DNA of 64,000 bases from Methylobacterium sp. W2 (GCF_020662345.1 NZ_VMOA01000002.1:124001-188000); one strand, 5' to 3'. Shown: positions 37,073 to 45,760, counted from the first letter of the stretch. Made by a program: numbers and translations. The notes: a model not told the origin generated them from the sequence alone.

Positions 37073-37681
37073 ATGTCGTCATGGCCGGACCTCGACGATC
37101 CCCACCTCGCCCTCGTCGGCAATGCGCCGGAGATCGGCGATCACGGCCGGGCCATCGACGGGGCCTCCTGCGTGGTGCGCTTCAACAACGCCGCGGGTTT
37201 CGGCGGCCCGGCGGGATCGCGCGTGAGCCTCCTCGCCCTCGTCAATCGCGGGGGCCAGGCCCGCGCCTGGGTGGAGGATGACGGGTTCCTCGATCGCCCC
37301 GTGATCCGGCGGGCCCGCAGCTACCTGCTGGCCTTCCCCGAACTCTCGCCGGACGAGGAGGGAGCCCATGAGCGCGTCTGCTGGACGGCTCCCCTGAGGG
37401 ACAAGCTCGCCCACCGCCCGGTCCATGTCCTGCCATCTGCCCTGCATGACCGTGCCCGCGGCCTGCTGGCCCCTCGTGTCTCCGGCACCCCGAACCCGAG
37501 CACGGGCTTCCTCGTGGCCCTCGCCATCATCGAGGGGCGGAGACCGTCACTGCCCCCGATCGACGTCTACGGGTTCGGCTTTGCCGGCTGGTCGGGCCAT
37601 CCCTGGGACGCCGAACGAGACTGGTTCACGGCCTGCGGCGAGGCCGGACGCCTGCGGCTCCATCCTCCCGCCGCGTCCTGA
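37073..37681 (+). CDS. Sialyltransferase-like protein (GT29 motif pattern)
   Basis: The 202-residue protein has the pattern VGNAPEIG...IDGASCVVRFNNA near its start, which resembles sialylmotif L of GT29 enzymes, and NPSTGFLVALAI near residue 143, which resembles sialylmotif S. The short length corresponds to bacterial GT29-like proteins that lack the stem and TM anchor of animal enzymes. It could transfer a sialic-acid-like or other nonulosonate sugar. No CMP-sugar biosynthesis gene is in the window, so the donor is uncertain. The start ATG at 37073 sits near AGGAA. Confidence 0.7.
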   Translation: MSSWPDLDDPHLALVGNAPEIGDHGRAIDGASCVVRFNNAAGFGGPAGSRVSLLALVNRGGQARAWVEDDGFLDRPVIRRARSYLLAFPELSPDEEGAHERVCWTAPLRDKLAHRPVHVLPSALHDRARGLLAPRVSGTPNPSTGFLVALAIIEGRRPSLPPIDVYGFGFAGWSGHPWDAERDWFTACGEAGRLRLHPPAAS

Positions 37682-37883
37682 CGTCGGCACGACCGGTGGG
37701 CGCGGCAGAGAGCGACCGGGAAGCGAAAGGTTCCACGGCAGAGGGCAATCCCCATAGTTTTCCCCCAAATATTGATCTCTATTTTTTGGGAGCCGCAAGG
37801 CAAAGCGAGCGTTCCTTGAAGGACTGCCAGCGCCATGCCGCGTCGGTACGAAACAATACACTCGTTCAAGTGGGATGATGTCT

Positions 37884-38486
37884 ATGGCCGCCAAGCAGAA
37901 AACCTTGAATGATGCTTTCTACGAGACCCTCAAGGACGTCTATTATGCGGAGAAGCAATCGGTCCGCGCGTTGAAGAAGTCGGCCAAATCCGCCGAGCAC
38001 GACGAGTTGCGTCAGGCGTTCGAGACCCATGCCGAGGAGAGCGCCGTCCAGGTCGAGCGCCTCCAGCGGGTGTTCGAGATCATCGGCAAGTCGGCGCGGG
38101 CCAAGACCTGCGAGGCCATGCAGGGTCTGACCGCCGAGATGGAAGAGGATCTCGAGGATTTCGGCGACAGCCCCGCAGCGGATGCGGTCCTGATCGGCTG
38201 CGCGCAGGCCGTCGAGCATTACGAAATCGCCCGCTACGGCACCCTCAAGACCTGGGCGAGCCAGCTCGGCTACGAGGATGCCGCCAAGCTCCTCGACGAG
38301 ACCCTTCAGGAGGAGAAGAAGACCGACGAACTCCTCACGCAGATCGCGTTGAGCCTCAACGTCGAAGGCTCCGACGAGGCCGGGACCGACGACAAGGCCG
38401 CGACACAGGACGAGGCCGAGACGGAGGAGGAGGCAGCTCCGCGGAAGAAGAGCGGCAAAACCGAGTCGAAGGCCAAGACCAAGTAG
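37884..38486 (+). CDS. DUF892 ferritin-like stress protein (YciE/YciF family)
   Basis: The 200-residue protein has the DUF892 pattern: LNDAFYETLKDVYYAEKQSVRAL, ETHAEESAVQVERLQRVFE and AVEHYEIARYGTLKTWA with the helical-bundle Glu/His residues that bind a di-iron centre. The C-terminal 50 residues are an acidic then Lys-rich tail, likely disordered. The start at 37884 is chosen because GGGA lies eight bases before it; ATGs at 37875 and 37878 are too close to it. These proteins are usually induced by general stress. Followed 12 bp later by a DUF2171 gene. Confidence 0.92.
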   Translation: MAAKQKTLNDAFYETLKDVYYAEKQSVRALKKSAKSAEHDELRQAFETHAEESAVQVERLQRVFEIIGKSARAKTCEAMQGLTAEMEEDLEDFGDSPAADAVLIGCAQAVEHYEIARYGTLKTWASQLGYEDAAKLLDETLQEEKKTDELLTQIALSLNVEGSDEAGTDDKAATQDEAETEEEAAPRKKSGKTESKAKTK

Positions 38487-38498
38487 GGAGTTCGAACC

Positions 38499-38735
38499 AT
38501 GGTCGATACCAGCAAGATCCAGGAGCACATGCCGGTCGTCGGTTCGGATGACGGCCATGTGGGCACGGTCGACCACCTCGACGGGCAGCGCATCAAGCTT
38601 ACCCGGACCGATCCCGAGGCACAGGGCCGGCATCACTTCATCCACATCGACTCGATCGATGCTGTGGAGGACGGCAAGGTCCGGCTGAACCGGACCTCCG
38701 CCCAGGCCAAGGACGAGTGGGGCACCGCGGAATAG
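38499..38735 (+). CDS. DUF2171 domain protein
   Basis: The 78-residue protein begins MVDTSKIQEHMPVVGSDDGHVGTVDHLDG, the DUF2171 signature (a small PRC-barrel-like fold), ending with HIDSIDAVEDGKVRL. It is co-transcribed with the DUF892 gene. A strong terminator follows. Function is unknown, but it recurs beside stress genes in alphaproteobacteria. Confidence 0.9.
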   Translation: MVDTSKIQEHMPVVGSDDGHVGTVDHLDGQRIKLTRTDPEAQGRHHFIHIDSIDAVEDGKVRLNRTSAQAKDEWGTAE

Positions 38736-38760
38736 TCCGACGCTTCGGGCCGGAATGCGA

Positions 38761-38790
38761 AGGGGTTGCCGATGAGGCAACCCCTTTTTT
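38761..38790 (+). terminator. Rho-independent terminator of the DUF892-DUF2171 operon
   Basis: Stem AGGGGTTGCC (38761-38770) pairs with GGCAACCCCT (38776-38785), loop GATGA, followed by a T run. Confidence 0.93.
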
Positions 38791-38868
38791 CGTCGTCGAT
38801 CGTGAGGCCCGGCCGAAGGATATCGCCTCCGCCGGCAACCGCGCGTCGGTGCCGGAGGAGACGCCGGA

Positions 38869-39825
38869 TCAGGCACTCGCCCGGCAACGTCCGATCGCCC
38901 AGCGGATCAGCTTGCGCACGTCCGGATCGGGATCGTCGGCGGAGGCTTCGAGGAGGCTCAGCGCACGGGGATCGGCGATCTCGCCGAGGGCGGCGGCCGC
39001 CTCCTTTCGCAGGTTGCTGACATCGGAGCCGAGGGCGGCGCCGAGGACCGGGATGGCCCCCGTCGCCTTAATGCGACCGAGGGCGTTGGCCGCCTTGCTC
39101 CGCACCTGCCAGAACGGATCCGCCATTGTGGCGATGAGGGGATCGACGGCCTCCGGCAGGCGGATCTTGCCGATGGAGACCACGGCCTCCTCGCGGACCT
39201 GCCAGTTGGTGTCGGCTAAGCCGCCGAGGAGGATCGCGACGCCGGGGCCGGCGCTGCGGACGAAGACCAGGGCCGCCATGGTGGCGCGCCGCACGGTCTC
39301 GTCGGGATCGGCGGCGGTGGCCATCAGGGCCGGCAGGGCATTGTCCGCCTTGAGATAGCCGATGACGCCGATCCCCTCGCGACGGACCTCCGGTGCCGGG
39401 CTCCGAAGCGCACGGAGGGCGGCGGACAAGGCATCGGGCAGGACGAGTTCGCGCAGGGCCCTGAGGGCGGCGGCCTGCACGAAGGGGTCGGGATGCTCGG
39501 CCCGCTCGATGAGGAGGGGCCCGCAGGACGGCTCCTTCTTTGCGGCGAGCGTGTCGGCCGCCATGCGGCGCACGTCCGGATCGCCATCCTCCAGGGAGCG
39601 CACGAGACCTTCGACGACGGCCGGTCCATCGTGCTCGTCCAGCGCCTTGGCGGCGGCGGCGCGAACGACGGGGTCGGCATCGCCGAGCCCGTCGAGCAGC
39701 AGCACAGCGGCGCGCGCGCCCACGGCTTCGGCCAGCTCCATCATCGCCACGCGCCTGATGCCGGGATCGGCATCGGCGCAACGCAGCGCCACATCGTCGA
39801 GATCGTCGTCGAACGGATCGAACAT
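38869..39825 (-). CDS. HEAT-repeat protein of the Apr-like module
   Basis: From ATG 39825 the protein is 318 residues, almost entirely HEAT/PBS-lyase-type helical repeats of about 30 residues (for example DVRRMAADTLAAKKE, WQVREEAVVSIGKIR, WQVRSKAANALGRIK). Such solenoids scaffold protein complexes or chromophore insertion. It is the last gene of a minus-strand operon, 11 bp after the AprB-like ferredoxin, so it may assemble or regulate that redox pair. Confidence 0.9.
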   Translation of the reverse strand: MFDPFDDDLDDVALRCADADPGIRRVAMMELAEAVGARAAVLLLDGLGDADPVVRAAAAKALDEHDGPAVVEGLVRSLEDGDPDVRRMAADTLAAKKEPSCGPLLIERAEHPDPFVQAAALRALRELVLPDALSAALRALRSPAPEVRREGIGVIGYLKADNALPALMATAADPDETVRRATMAALVFVRSAGPGVAILLGGLADTNWQVREEAVVSIGKIRLPEAVDPLIATMADPFWQVRSKAANALGRIKATGAIPVLGAALGSDVSNLRKEAAAALGEIADPRALSLLEASADDPDPDVRKLIRWAIGRCRASA

Positions 39826-39836
39826 GGTCGATGGCC

Positions 39837-40070
39837 TCAGCGCAGAAGGTAGGGGATGTTGACCTTCACCGCATTGGTCGGGCAATCGACCTCGCAGGGC
39901 ATGCAATACCAGCATTCGTCGTACTTCATGTAAGCTTTCTGGCGAACCTCGTCGATGGCGAGGATGTCGAGCGGACAGACGTCGACGCAGACACGGCAGC
40001 CTTTTTCGGCGATGCACTTGGCATCGTCGATGACGACGGCGGCGCTGGAGGATTGGGTGATGATCGGCAT
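39837..40070 (-). CDS. AprB-like 4Fe-4S ferredoxin subunit
   Basis: The 77-residue protein has CIAEKGCRVCVDVCP and CWYCMPCEVDCP, two [4Fe-4S] motifs. The spaced CW-C--C---CP arrangement is like the beta subunit of adenylylsulfate reductase, but without AprB's C-terminal extension. It lies 25 bp downstream of the AprA-like flavoprotein and should shuttle electrons to or from its FAD. No sat, aprA partner set or Qmo genes are present, which argues against APS reduction. Confidence 0.88.
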   Translation of the reverse strand: MPIITQSSSAAVVIDDAKCIAEKGCRVCVDVCPLDILAIDEVRQKAYMKYDECWYCMPCEVDCPTNAVKVNIPYLLR

Positions 40071-40095
40071 GGTCTTCTCCGGGATCGCGTAAAAG

Positions 40096-41841
40096 TCACT
40101 CGGCCGCTTCCGGCGTCTTGATGCGGAGCTGGTGGTAGGCGGACATGTCCTCGGCCGCGACGGGGACGATGTACGGATCGACCTCGCGCTTGGCATGCGC
40201 CATGCGGCCCCGATCGTCCTTGAACAGCACGGTGTGGCAGTTCCAGTTGACGTCGTCGGTCTCGGGGTGATCGACGCGCAGGTGATAGAAGCCCCAGCGG
40301 CTCTCGGTGCGGTAGAGCGAGGCGGCGGCCGCCATGTCGGCGCAGTCGAGGATCGACTGCATCTCCAGCGCCCGGTGCAGTTCGTGCGGATCGCGGGCGA
40401 CGAGGAGGTCGAGATCTTCGCGGATCTCGGCAAAGCGCCGCTGGCCGAGTTTCATCTTGGCCGTCACCTTGGGCGGGTCGAGGTAATCGTTGACGAGGCG
40501 GCGGGTCTTGAACTCCATCTCGTGAGGGGTGAGGCCGTCCGTGCGCAGGGTCGGTGCCAGGACGCGCGCCGTCTCGGCGTCGATGTCGCCCTGGTCGTAG
40601 GACGCGAGCGGGTTCGAGGCGCAGTAGGCCGCGGCATCCGCGCCGGCGATGCCGCCGTTGACGAAGGCGCCGAGCATGTAGTTGTGCGGCACGCCCGCCA
40701 TGTCGCCCACGGCGTAGAGGCCGGGAACCGTGGTGCGGGCGTGCTCGTCGACCCAGACCCCGGAGGCCGAATGGCCCGAGCAGAACCCGATCTCCGAGAT
40801 GTGCATCTCCACGGGGCGGTGACGGTAATCGGTGCCGCGCCGGTCGTGGAAGCGCCCGCGCGAGGGCCGCTCGTTGGTATGGAGGATCGTCTCGATCTCG
40901 GCGATCGTCTCCTCGCGCAAGTGATCCATCTTGAGGAAGACCGGGCCGTTGCCGCTCTGAAGCTCGCGCCAGAATTCGAGCATCATCTGGCCCGACCAGT
41001 AATCGCACTCGATGAAGCGCTCGCCGCGATTGTTGGCGGTGTATCCGCCGAACGGGCCGGTGACATAGGCGCAGGACGGGCCGTTGTAATCCTTGATGAG
41101 GGGGTTGATCTGGTAGCATTCGAGGTTCGCGAGCTGCGCGCCGGCGTGATAGGCCATGGCGTAGCCGTCGCCGCAATTGGCCGGGTTCTCGTAGGTGCCG
41201 AACAGGTAGCCCGAGGCCGGCAGGCCGAGGCGTCCGGCCGCGCCGCAGGCCAGAACCACGGATTTCGCCTTCACCACGAGGAACTCGGAGGTGCGGGTGT
41301 TGACGCCGATCGCGCCGGCGATGCGCCCGTCCGGCCCCTTGAGCAGCCGCGTCGCCATGTAGCGGTTGGTCACCGCCACCTGGAGCCGGCGCAGCTGCCG
41401 GTAGAGCACCTTCTTGACGTTGTGCCCCTCCGGCATCGGCAGCACGTAGGTCCCGAGATGGTGGACCTTGCGCATGTTGTATTCGCCGGACCCGTCCTTC
41501 TCGAACTTGACCCCGAGCTTGTCGAGATACTGGATCATCGGGAACGAGCCCCGCGCATAGGCCATCACCGCCGCCTGGTTGACGATGCCGTCATTGGCGA
41601 CGGTGATCTCCTTCACATACTGCTCGGGCGTGGCGTAGCCGGGCACGACGGCGTTGTTCAGCCCGTCCATGCCCATGCTGATGGCGCCCGAACGCTTCAC
41701 GTTGGCCTTCTCCATCACCATGACGCGCAGGGACGGATCGGCCTCCTTCGCCTTGATCGCCGCCATCGGACCGCCGGTGCCGCCGCCGATGACGAGGATG
41801 TCCGTCTCGATGATCTCGATTCTGTGGGCGCTCGCGGCCAT
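40096..41841 (-). CDS. AprA/fumarate-reductase-like flavoprotein
   Basis: The 581-residue protein has an N-terminal FAD-binding motif (ILVIGGGTGGPMAAIKAKEA), then VMEKANVKRSGAISMGMDG as in AprA-type flavoproteins, and AVGDMAGVPHNYMLGAFVNGG for the second FAD-contact region. It belongs to the FAD-dependent oxidoreductase group that includes APS reductase alpha and fumarate reductase. Its partner ferredoxin and HEAT protein follow directly. The reaction is unknown: context (permease, amidase, purine genes) suggests a nitrogen-heterocycle substrate, but this is inference. Confidence 0.85.
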   Translation of the reverse strand: MAASAHRIEIIETDILVIGGGTGGPMAAIKAKEADPSLRVMVMEKANVKRSGAISMGMDGLNNAVVPGYATPEQYVKEITVANDGIVNQAAVMAYARGSFPMIQYLDKLGVKFEKDGSGEYNMRKVHHLGTYVLPMPEGHNVKKVLYRQLRRLQVAVTNRYMATRLLKGPDGRIAGAIGVNTRTSEFLVVKAKSVVLACGAAGRLGLPASGYLFGTYENPANCGDGYAMAYHAGAQLANLECYQINPLIKDYNGPSCAYVTGPFGGYTANNRGERFIECDYWSGQMMLEFWRELQSGNGPVFLKMDHLREETIAEIETILHTNERPSRGRFHDRRGTDYRHRPVEMHISEIGFCSGHSASGVWVDEHARTTVPGLYAVGDMAGVPHNYMLGAFVNGGIAGADAAAYCASNPLASYDQGDIDAETARVLAPTLRTDGLTPHEMEFKTRRLVNDYLDPPKVTAKMKLGQRRFAEIREDLDLLVARDPHELHRALEMQSILDCADMAAAASLYRTESRWGFYHLRVDHPETDDVNWNCHTVLFKDDRGRMAHAKREVDPYIVPVAAEDMSAYHQLRIKTPEAAE

Positions 41842-41924
41842 GGCGATCTCTCGGTTCCCGAGCGCGGCCGCAAGGCGCGCGCTCGTGCAGACGGTGCGAT
41901 GAGGTGAGGGGGGAGCGGCGCGGA

Positions 41925-42284
41925 TCAGGCCGCGCGGGCGGGCTCGGCGGCCTCGCGCGCGAGCTCGCGCAGGTAGACCCACGGGTAGATCCCGCGCGCA
42001 TGCCCGTCCGAAAAGGCGAGGTGAACCGCAAAGCCGCCCATCGGCTCGATGCGCGTGAGGGCGATGTCCTGCTCCACCGCCGGAAAGCGGTCCTGCAGGC
42101 GGTCGCGGGTGCACCAGCCGCAACGGCAGCGCAGGCGCAGGGTCGCCGCCGAGAGCACGGCCTGGGTGCCGTCGTGCCACGTGAGACGCAAGCTGCGCTT
42201 GTCGCGCGCAAGAGCGGCCTCCTCCGGGATGGCCTCGGGATCGATCGGCGGAGAGGCGGGGATCGGGATCACGTCGCTGTCCAT
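41925..42284 (-). CDS. DUF971 (gamma-butyrobetaine hydroxylase N-terminal-like) protein
   Basis: From ATG 42284 the product is 119 residues with LRLTWHDGTQAVLSAATLR and RCRCGWCTRDR, a Cys cluster, then GIYPWVYLRELA, matching the DUF971/GBBH-like N-terminal domain. Alternative ATGs at 42296 and 42311 add a few residues. These small proteins often accompany Fe-S enzymes and Apr-like flavoproteins. It lies 83 bp upstream of the flavoprotein gene. Confidence 0.85.
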   Translation of the reverse strand: MDSDVIPIPASPPIDPEAIPEEAALARDKRSLRLTWHDGTQAVLSAATLRLRCRCGWCTRDRLQDRFPAVEQDIALTRIEPMGGFAVHLAFSDGHARGIYPWVYLRELAREAAEPARAA

Positions 42285-42404
42285 TCCAGGGTCCATCGGA
42301 CTGGAGGGCATTGGACAGGAGGCGCGTGCGCCGGGACAGCAATTACTTGCCGAACCGAAGGCTGTTCGCTCTATCCAAGAGGGTTCGACATGAGGCGCGA
42401 CGTG

Positions 42405-42460
42405 CTCCCTCTCCTTCCAGGAGAGGGGACCGGTGATGCCCGCGAGATGTATGAACATCG
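42405..42460. repeat. Dispersed hairpin repeat, copy 1
   Basis: The sequence contains CCCTCTCCTTCCAGGAGAGGG followed by a conserved tail (GGGGACC-g-g--cCCGCGAG-tg--TGAACATCG). A near-identical copy lies at 50136-50189. It sits between the permease and DUF971 genes inside the minus-strand operon. Confidence 0.75.
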
Positions 42461-42493
42461 TTGCCCTCGGACGGAGGACGGCGGGCGGAAGCC

Positions 42494-44086
42494 CTATTCA
42501 GCCGGCGCGTGCGCGGTCGGCGCCATCGCCGGCACCGGGACCGCGCCCCGGGCCGCCACGAAGAGCAGGCCGGCGACGAGCGTGTAGGCGAGCGCCAGGG
42601 TCGGGGTCACCGCAAAGCCGACGGCAGGCCCGTGCATGAAGCCGAAGAAGGTCAAGACGCCCCCGGCCGCCGCGAAGGCCGAGGCCCGCAAGAAGTCGCG
42701 CTCGATGATGAAGGTCGCGATGGCGCCGAGGATGAGCCCGCCGAGGATCGCGCCTTCGCCGAGCACGGCGAGCCCGTGATAGAGCACGCCGACCTGTCCG
42801 AGCTTGTCCATGCCCACCGCAGCGGCGCTGGTGCCGGCCGCCCCCAGCGCCCCGTCGATCAGCGTCTTGGCCCAGGCCGCGAGATGCGGCGCGAAGGCCA
42901 GCACGATGGCGGGCGCGTGCGAATGCGGCGTCTCCTGGAAGGCCTGCGCCCCGATCAGCATGCCGATATAGAGCAGGATCGGCGAGATCGCGACGATCGG
43001 CACCACGCTGGAGATCAGCGAGATCAGGTTCAGCCAGGCCAGGATCAGCACGACGATGCCGGTGGCGAGGGAATAGCCGATCCGCCCGCCCATCGCCTTC
43101 CAGCCGGGATGGCCGATATAGACGGCGTTGATGAACGGGTTGCCCATGAGGCAGCCGATCAGGCTGACGATCCCGTCGGCGGTGAGCACCCGCGTGGTCG
43201 GGTAGGCGTCGCCCGCCACTTCCGCGCTCTCGACATTGTCCATGGCCTCCACGAGGTCGTAGATGCCGAAGGGGATCGCCGTCACCAGGATGATCCCGAT
43301 GAACTCGAATCCGCCGAAGACGTGGCCGATGGCCGGCAGCGGCACCGAGAAGCCGATGCCGGAGAGCGCGCTCGTCAGGCCGGGCCCGCTCACCCCGCCG
43401 ATGTCGATCCCGACGAGCTTGGCGCCCCAGGCCACGGCCATGCCGAACAGGATGGCCACGAGGCCGGCCGGAAGGCGGCCCGGATAGCGCACGCCGCCGA
43501 ACCACGCGAGCAGGATGATGGCGAAGGCGACGACACCGATCACCGGGGTCTGGATCAGCTCCAGCGCCGGGCGCATGGCGATGAAGGTCACGGAGACGCC
43601 GGCGAGGGTCCCGAGGAGCGCCGCGCGCGGCGTGATGCGCCGGATGACGGGGGCGATGAACCCGCCGATCATCAGCATGAAGCTCTGGATGAACACCCAG
43701 GCGAGCCCCGCCTCCCAGGCCCTCACCGGATCGCCGGTGGAGAGCTTGATCGGCAGCATGATCACGAAGACCACGATGAACATATGCGGCACGCTGATGC
43801 CGGAGGGCAGCGCGCAGACGTCGTCGCGGCCGGTGGCCTTGGCGAGCCGGTAGCCGAGCCAGCCGTAATAGGCGGTGGAGAGGAAGAGCATCAGGCCGAC
43901 CGCGGGCAGGATGCGCCCGAAGGTGATCGCGTCGGGCATGCCGAGGACGAAGCGCAGCAGGCCGGTGAGCACCAGCATGTTGACGAGGATGTTGGTGCCG
44001 AAGCCGAAGAACGCGTTCCAGTCGCCGGGCACCCACAGGGCCGGGCGGCGGAATGCGCCGGCCGTGTTCGTCATGCCGCTCACCAT
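42494..44086 (-). CDS. NCS2-type (AzgA/xanthine-uracil permease-like) transporter
   Basis: From ATG 44086 (GGAGGG four bases upstream; ATG 44101 possible) the protein is 530 residues with many hydrophobic helices. Motifs such as FFGFGTNILVNMLVLTG, LPSGISVPHMFIVVFV and GVRYPGRLPAGLVAILFGM fit nucleobase-cation symporter-2 type carriers. Such proteins import purines, pyrimidines or xanthine. The substrate is unknown, but the position beside an amidase and the Apr-like redox genes suggests import of that module's substrate. Confidence 0.85.
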   Translation of the reverse strand: MVSGMTNTAGAFRRPALWVPGDWNAFFGFGTNILVNMLVLTGLLRFVLGMPDAITFGRILPAVGLMLFLSTAYYGWLGYRLAKATGRDDVCALPSGISVPHMFIVVFVIMLPIKLSTGDPVRAWEAGLAWVFIQSFMLMIGGFIAPVIRRITPRAALLGTLAGVSVTFIAMRPALELIQTPVIGVVAFAIILLAWFGGVRYPGRLPAGLVAILFGMAVAWGAKLVGIDIGGVSGPGLTSALSGIGFSVPLPAIGHVFGGFEFIGIILVTAIPFGIYDLVEAMDNVESAEVAGDAYPTTRVLTADGIVSLIGCLMGNPFINAVYIGHPGWKAMGGRIGYSLATGIVVLILAWLNLISLISSVVPIVAISPILLYIGMLIGAQAFQETPHSHAPAIVLAFAPHLAAWAKTLIDGALGAAGTSAAAVGMDKLGQVGVLYHGLAVLGEGAILGGLILGAIATFIIERDFLRASAFAAAGGVLTFFGFMHGPAVGFAVTPTLALAYTLVAGLLFVAARGAVPVPAMAPTAHAPAE

Positions 44087-44139
44087 GGTGCCCTCCATCA
44101 TACCGAGGCGGGGCGAGGTGCCGCGCCGGGAAAAGGGGT

Positions 44140-44814
44140 TCAGCCGTGCCGGCCGAGGGCAGCGATGACGCTGTCCGAATCCGAGACCCAGCCGAAGATG
44201 CCGCCCTGCGCCTTGATCATCGCGAGGCCGGCGGCGTGGAACTCGGGGATGTACGAAGCGCAGGCATCGGCGACGACGACGCAGCGATAGCCGCGGTCGT
44301 TGGCCTCGCGCACCGTCGTGTGCACGCAGACCTCGGTGGTCACGCCGCAGACGAGAAGGGTCGCGATGTTGAGGGCCGCGAGTACGTCGGCGAGTTCAGT
44401 GGCGTAGAAGGCGCCCTTGCCGGGCTTGTCGATCACCGGCTCGCCGTCCTGCGGCGCCAGCGCGGGAATGATGTCGTGACCGGGTTCGCCCCGGATCAGG
44501 ATGCGGCCCATCGGTCCGGGCTGACCGATCCGAGCCGTGGGCTCGCCGCGCTCCAGCTTGGCCGGCGGCGCATCGGAGAGGTCCGGCCGGTGACCCTCTC
44601 GTGTATGCACGACGAGAAGTCCCGACGCGCGGGCCGTGTCGAGGAGGGCTCTCGTCGGCGGCACCGCGGAGGCGAGAAGCGAGACGTCGTTGCCGAGGCT
44701 TTCCCCGAAGCCGCCGGGCTCGAGGAAGTCGCGCTGCATGTCGATGATGAGAAGGGCCGTGCTCGACGCATCGAAGGGGAGCGGGGACGGCTGGGCGTCG
44801 AGGAGGTTGGGCAT
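44140..44814 (-). CDS. Isochorismatase-fold cysteine hydrolase, biuret-hydrolase-like
   Basis: The 224-residue protein has [14 protein letters not shown] (catalytic Asp), [13 protein letters not shown] (catalytic Lys) and [22 protein letters not shown] (nucleophilic Cys), the triad of isochorismatase-like hydrolases. The [17 protein letters not shown] segment resembles biuret/triuret hydrolases, which cleave amides left from urate or triazine breakdown. Similar folds also hydrolyse ureidoacrylate or N-carbamoyl compounds, so the exact substrate is not certain. First gene of the minus-strand operon after the GntR regulator. Confidence 0.85.
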   Translation of the reverse strand: MPNLLDAQPSPLPFDASSTALLIIDMQRDFLEPGGFGESLGNDVSLLASAVPPTRALLDTARASGLLVVHTREGHRPDLSDAPPAKLERGEPTARIGQPGPMGRILIRGEPGHDIIPALAPQDGEPVIDKPGKGAFYATELADVLAALNIATLLVCGVTTEVCVHTTVREANDRGYRCVVVADACASYIPEFHAAGLAMIKAQGGIFGWVSDSDSVIAALGRHG

Positions 44815-44859
44815 GAGAGGCCTCGCGCAATCGCGAATCGGACCGACTGCGCTTCATCA

Positions 44860-44898
44860 TGTATGCAAAGACGGGGGAAACCCTGCCCAAACCATACA
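44860..44898. promoter_or_regulatory. Candidate GntR operator half-sites
   Basis: TGTATG (44860-44865) and CATACA (44893-44898) form a perfect inverted pair about 46 bp upstream of the hydrolase start, just past the GntR gene. The arms resemble GntR sites, but length is short. Confidence 0.3.
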
Positions 44899-44965
44899 CT
44901 TCGATGCCCGAAGATTTGCCTCGTCCTGGCGAGCTTCTATGCACGTTCCAAGGGGATCGACGCCG

Positions 44966-45760
44966 TCAGCGCTGCAGGCGCGCCTTGCCCGCGCGGACCG
45001 GTGCGGCCGTCCGTTCCAGGCGGTCCCGCGCCCGTTCGCCGGCCGCTTCGCGCGCGGCGGCACTCTTGGCGTCGAGGGTCTCGAAGGCGTCCTCGACGAC
45101 GCTCATGTGGACGAGCATCGCGGAATTCGCGGCGGCGGCGTCCCGCGCGAGGATAGCGCGGACGACGAGGCCGTGCTCCGCATGCGAGCGGGCGAGCCGC
45201 CCCGGCGCCTGGAACTGGATGCGGCGGTACGGCGTCAGCCGCCGCCGCAGATTGCGGGCGATCTCGTCCACCACCGTATTGTGGGCGCCCTCGTAGAGGA
45301 GCCCGTGGAAGTCCTGGTTGGCGACGACGTAGCTGTCGTGGTCCCCGGCCTCGGCGAGGACGCCCATGCGCTCATGCAGCAGCCGAAGCTGGGCGCGCTC
45401 CGTCGGCGTCATGCTCAGGGTCGAGAGGCGGGCGCAGGTCGCCTCGATCTCGCCCATGGCGATGAACAGCATGTCGAGCTGATCCGGCGTGATCGTCCGC
45501 ACGGTGGCGCCGAAGCGGGGGCGCAGGTCGATCAGGCCGGTGCCGTTGAGGAGCCGCAGAGCGTCGCGCACCGGTGTGCGCGAGACGCCGAAGCGCGTGG
45601 CCAGAACCTGTTCGTCCAGCCGGGCGCCCGGCGGGAATTCACCCGACAGGATGGCGTCGGCGATTCTGTCGGACAGGCTTTCGGAGCGGGTGGGGGACGC
45701 AGGCACTGTGGTCTCGGTTCCCGACACGCGATCGGTGCAGGGGCAGCCTGCGCGCGCCAT
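44966..45760 (-). CDS. GntR-family regulator with FCD effector domain
   Basis: The 264-residue protein has the winged-helix GntR domain (LSDRIADAILSGEFPPGARLDEQVLATRFGVSRTPVRDALRLL) and a helical FCD domain with metal-binding His-rich positions (VVANQDFHGLLYEGAHN, SHAEHGLVVRAI). FCD regulators respond to carboxylates and similar small acids. It lies between the minus-strand module and the divergent Tsx porin, 8-oxoguanine deaminase, transporter operon and so may control both. Upstream ATG choice (45760) is supported by conserved start of the HTH about 30 residues in. Confidence 0.92.
   Translation of the reverse strand: MARAGCPCTDRVSGTETTVPASPTRSESLSDRIADAILSGEFPPGARLDEQVLATRFGVSRTPVRDALRLLNGTGLIDLRPRFGATVRTITPDQLDMLFIAMGEIEATCARLSTLSMTPTERAQLRLLHERMGVLAEAGDHDSYVVANQDFHGLLYEGAHNTVVDEIARNLRRRLTPYRRIQFQAPGRLARSHAEHGLVVRAILARDAAAANSAMLVHMSVVEDAFETLDAKSAAAREAAGERARDRLERTAAPVRAGKARLQR

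Noticed and set aside
40096..41841. Assignment of the flavoprotein as genuine APS reductase alpha
   Set aside because: No sat, qmo or sulfur genes nearby and the partner ferredoxin lacks the AprB extension; the general Apr-like label is safer.
40132..41907. A 591-codon plus-strand ORF opposite the Apr-like flavoprotein
   Set aside because: Antisense shadow; no motifs, while the minus strand encodes a clear flavoprotein.
42461..44290. A 609-codon plus-strand ORF opposite the permease
   Set aside because: His/Asp/Glu-rich translation typical of the reverse of a hydrophobic membrane-protein gene.
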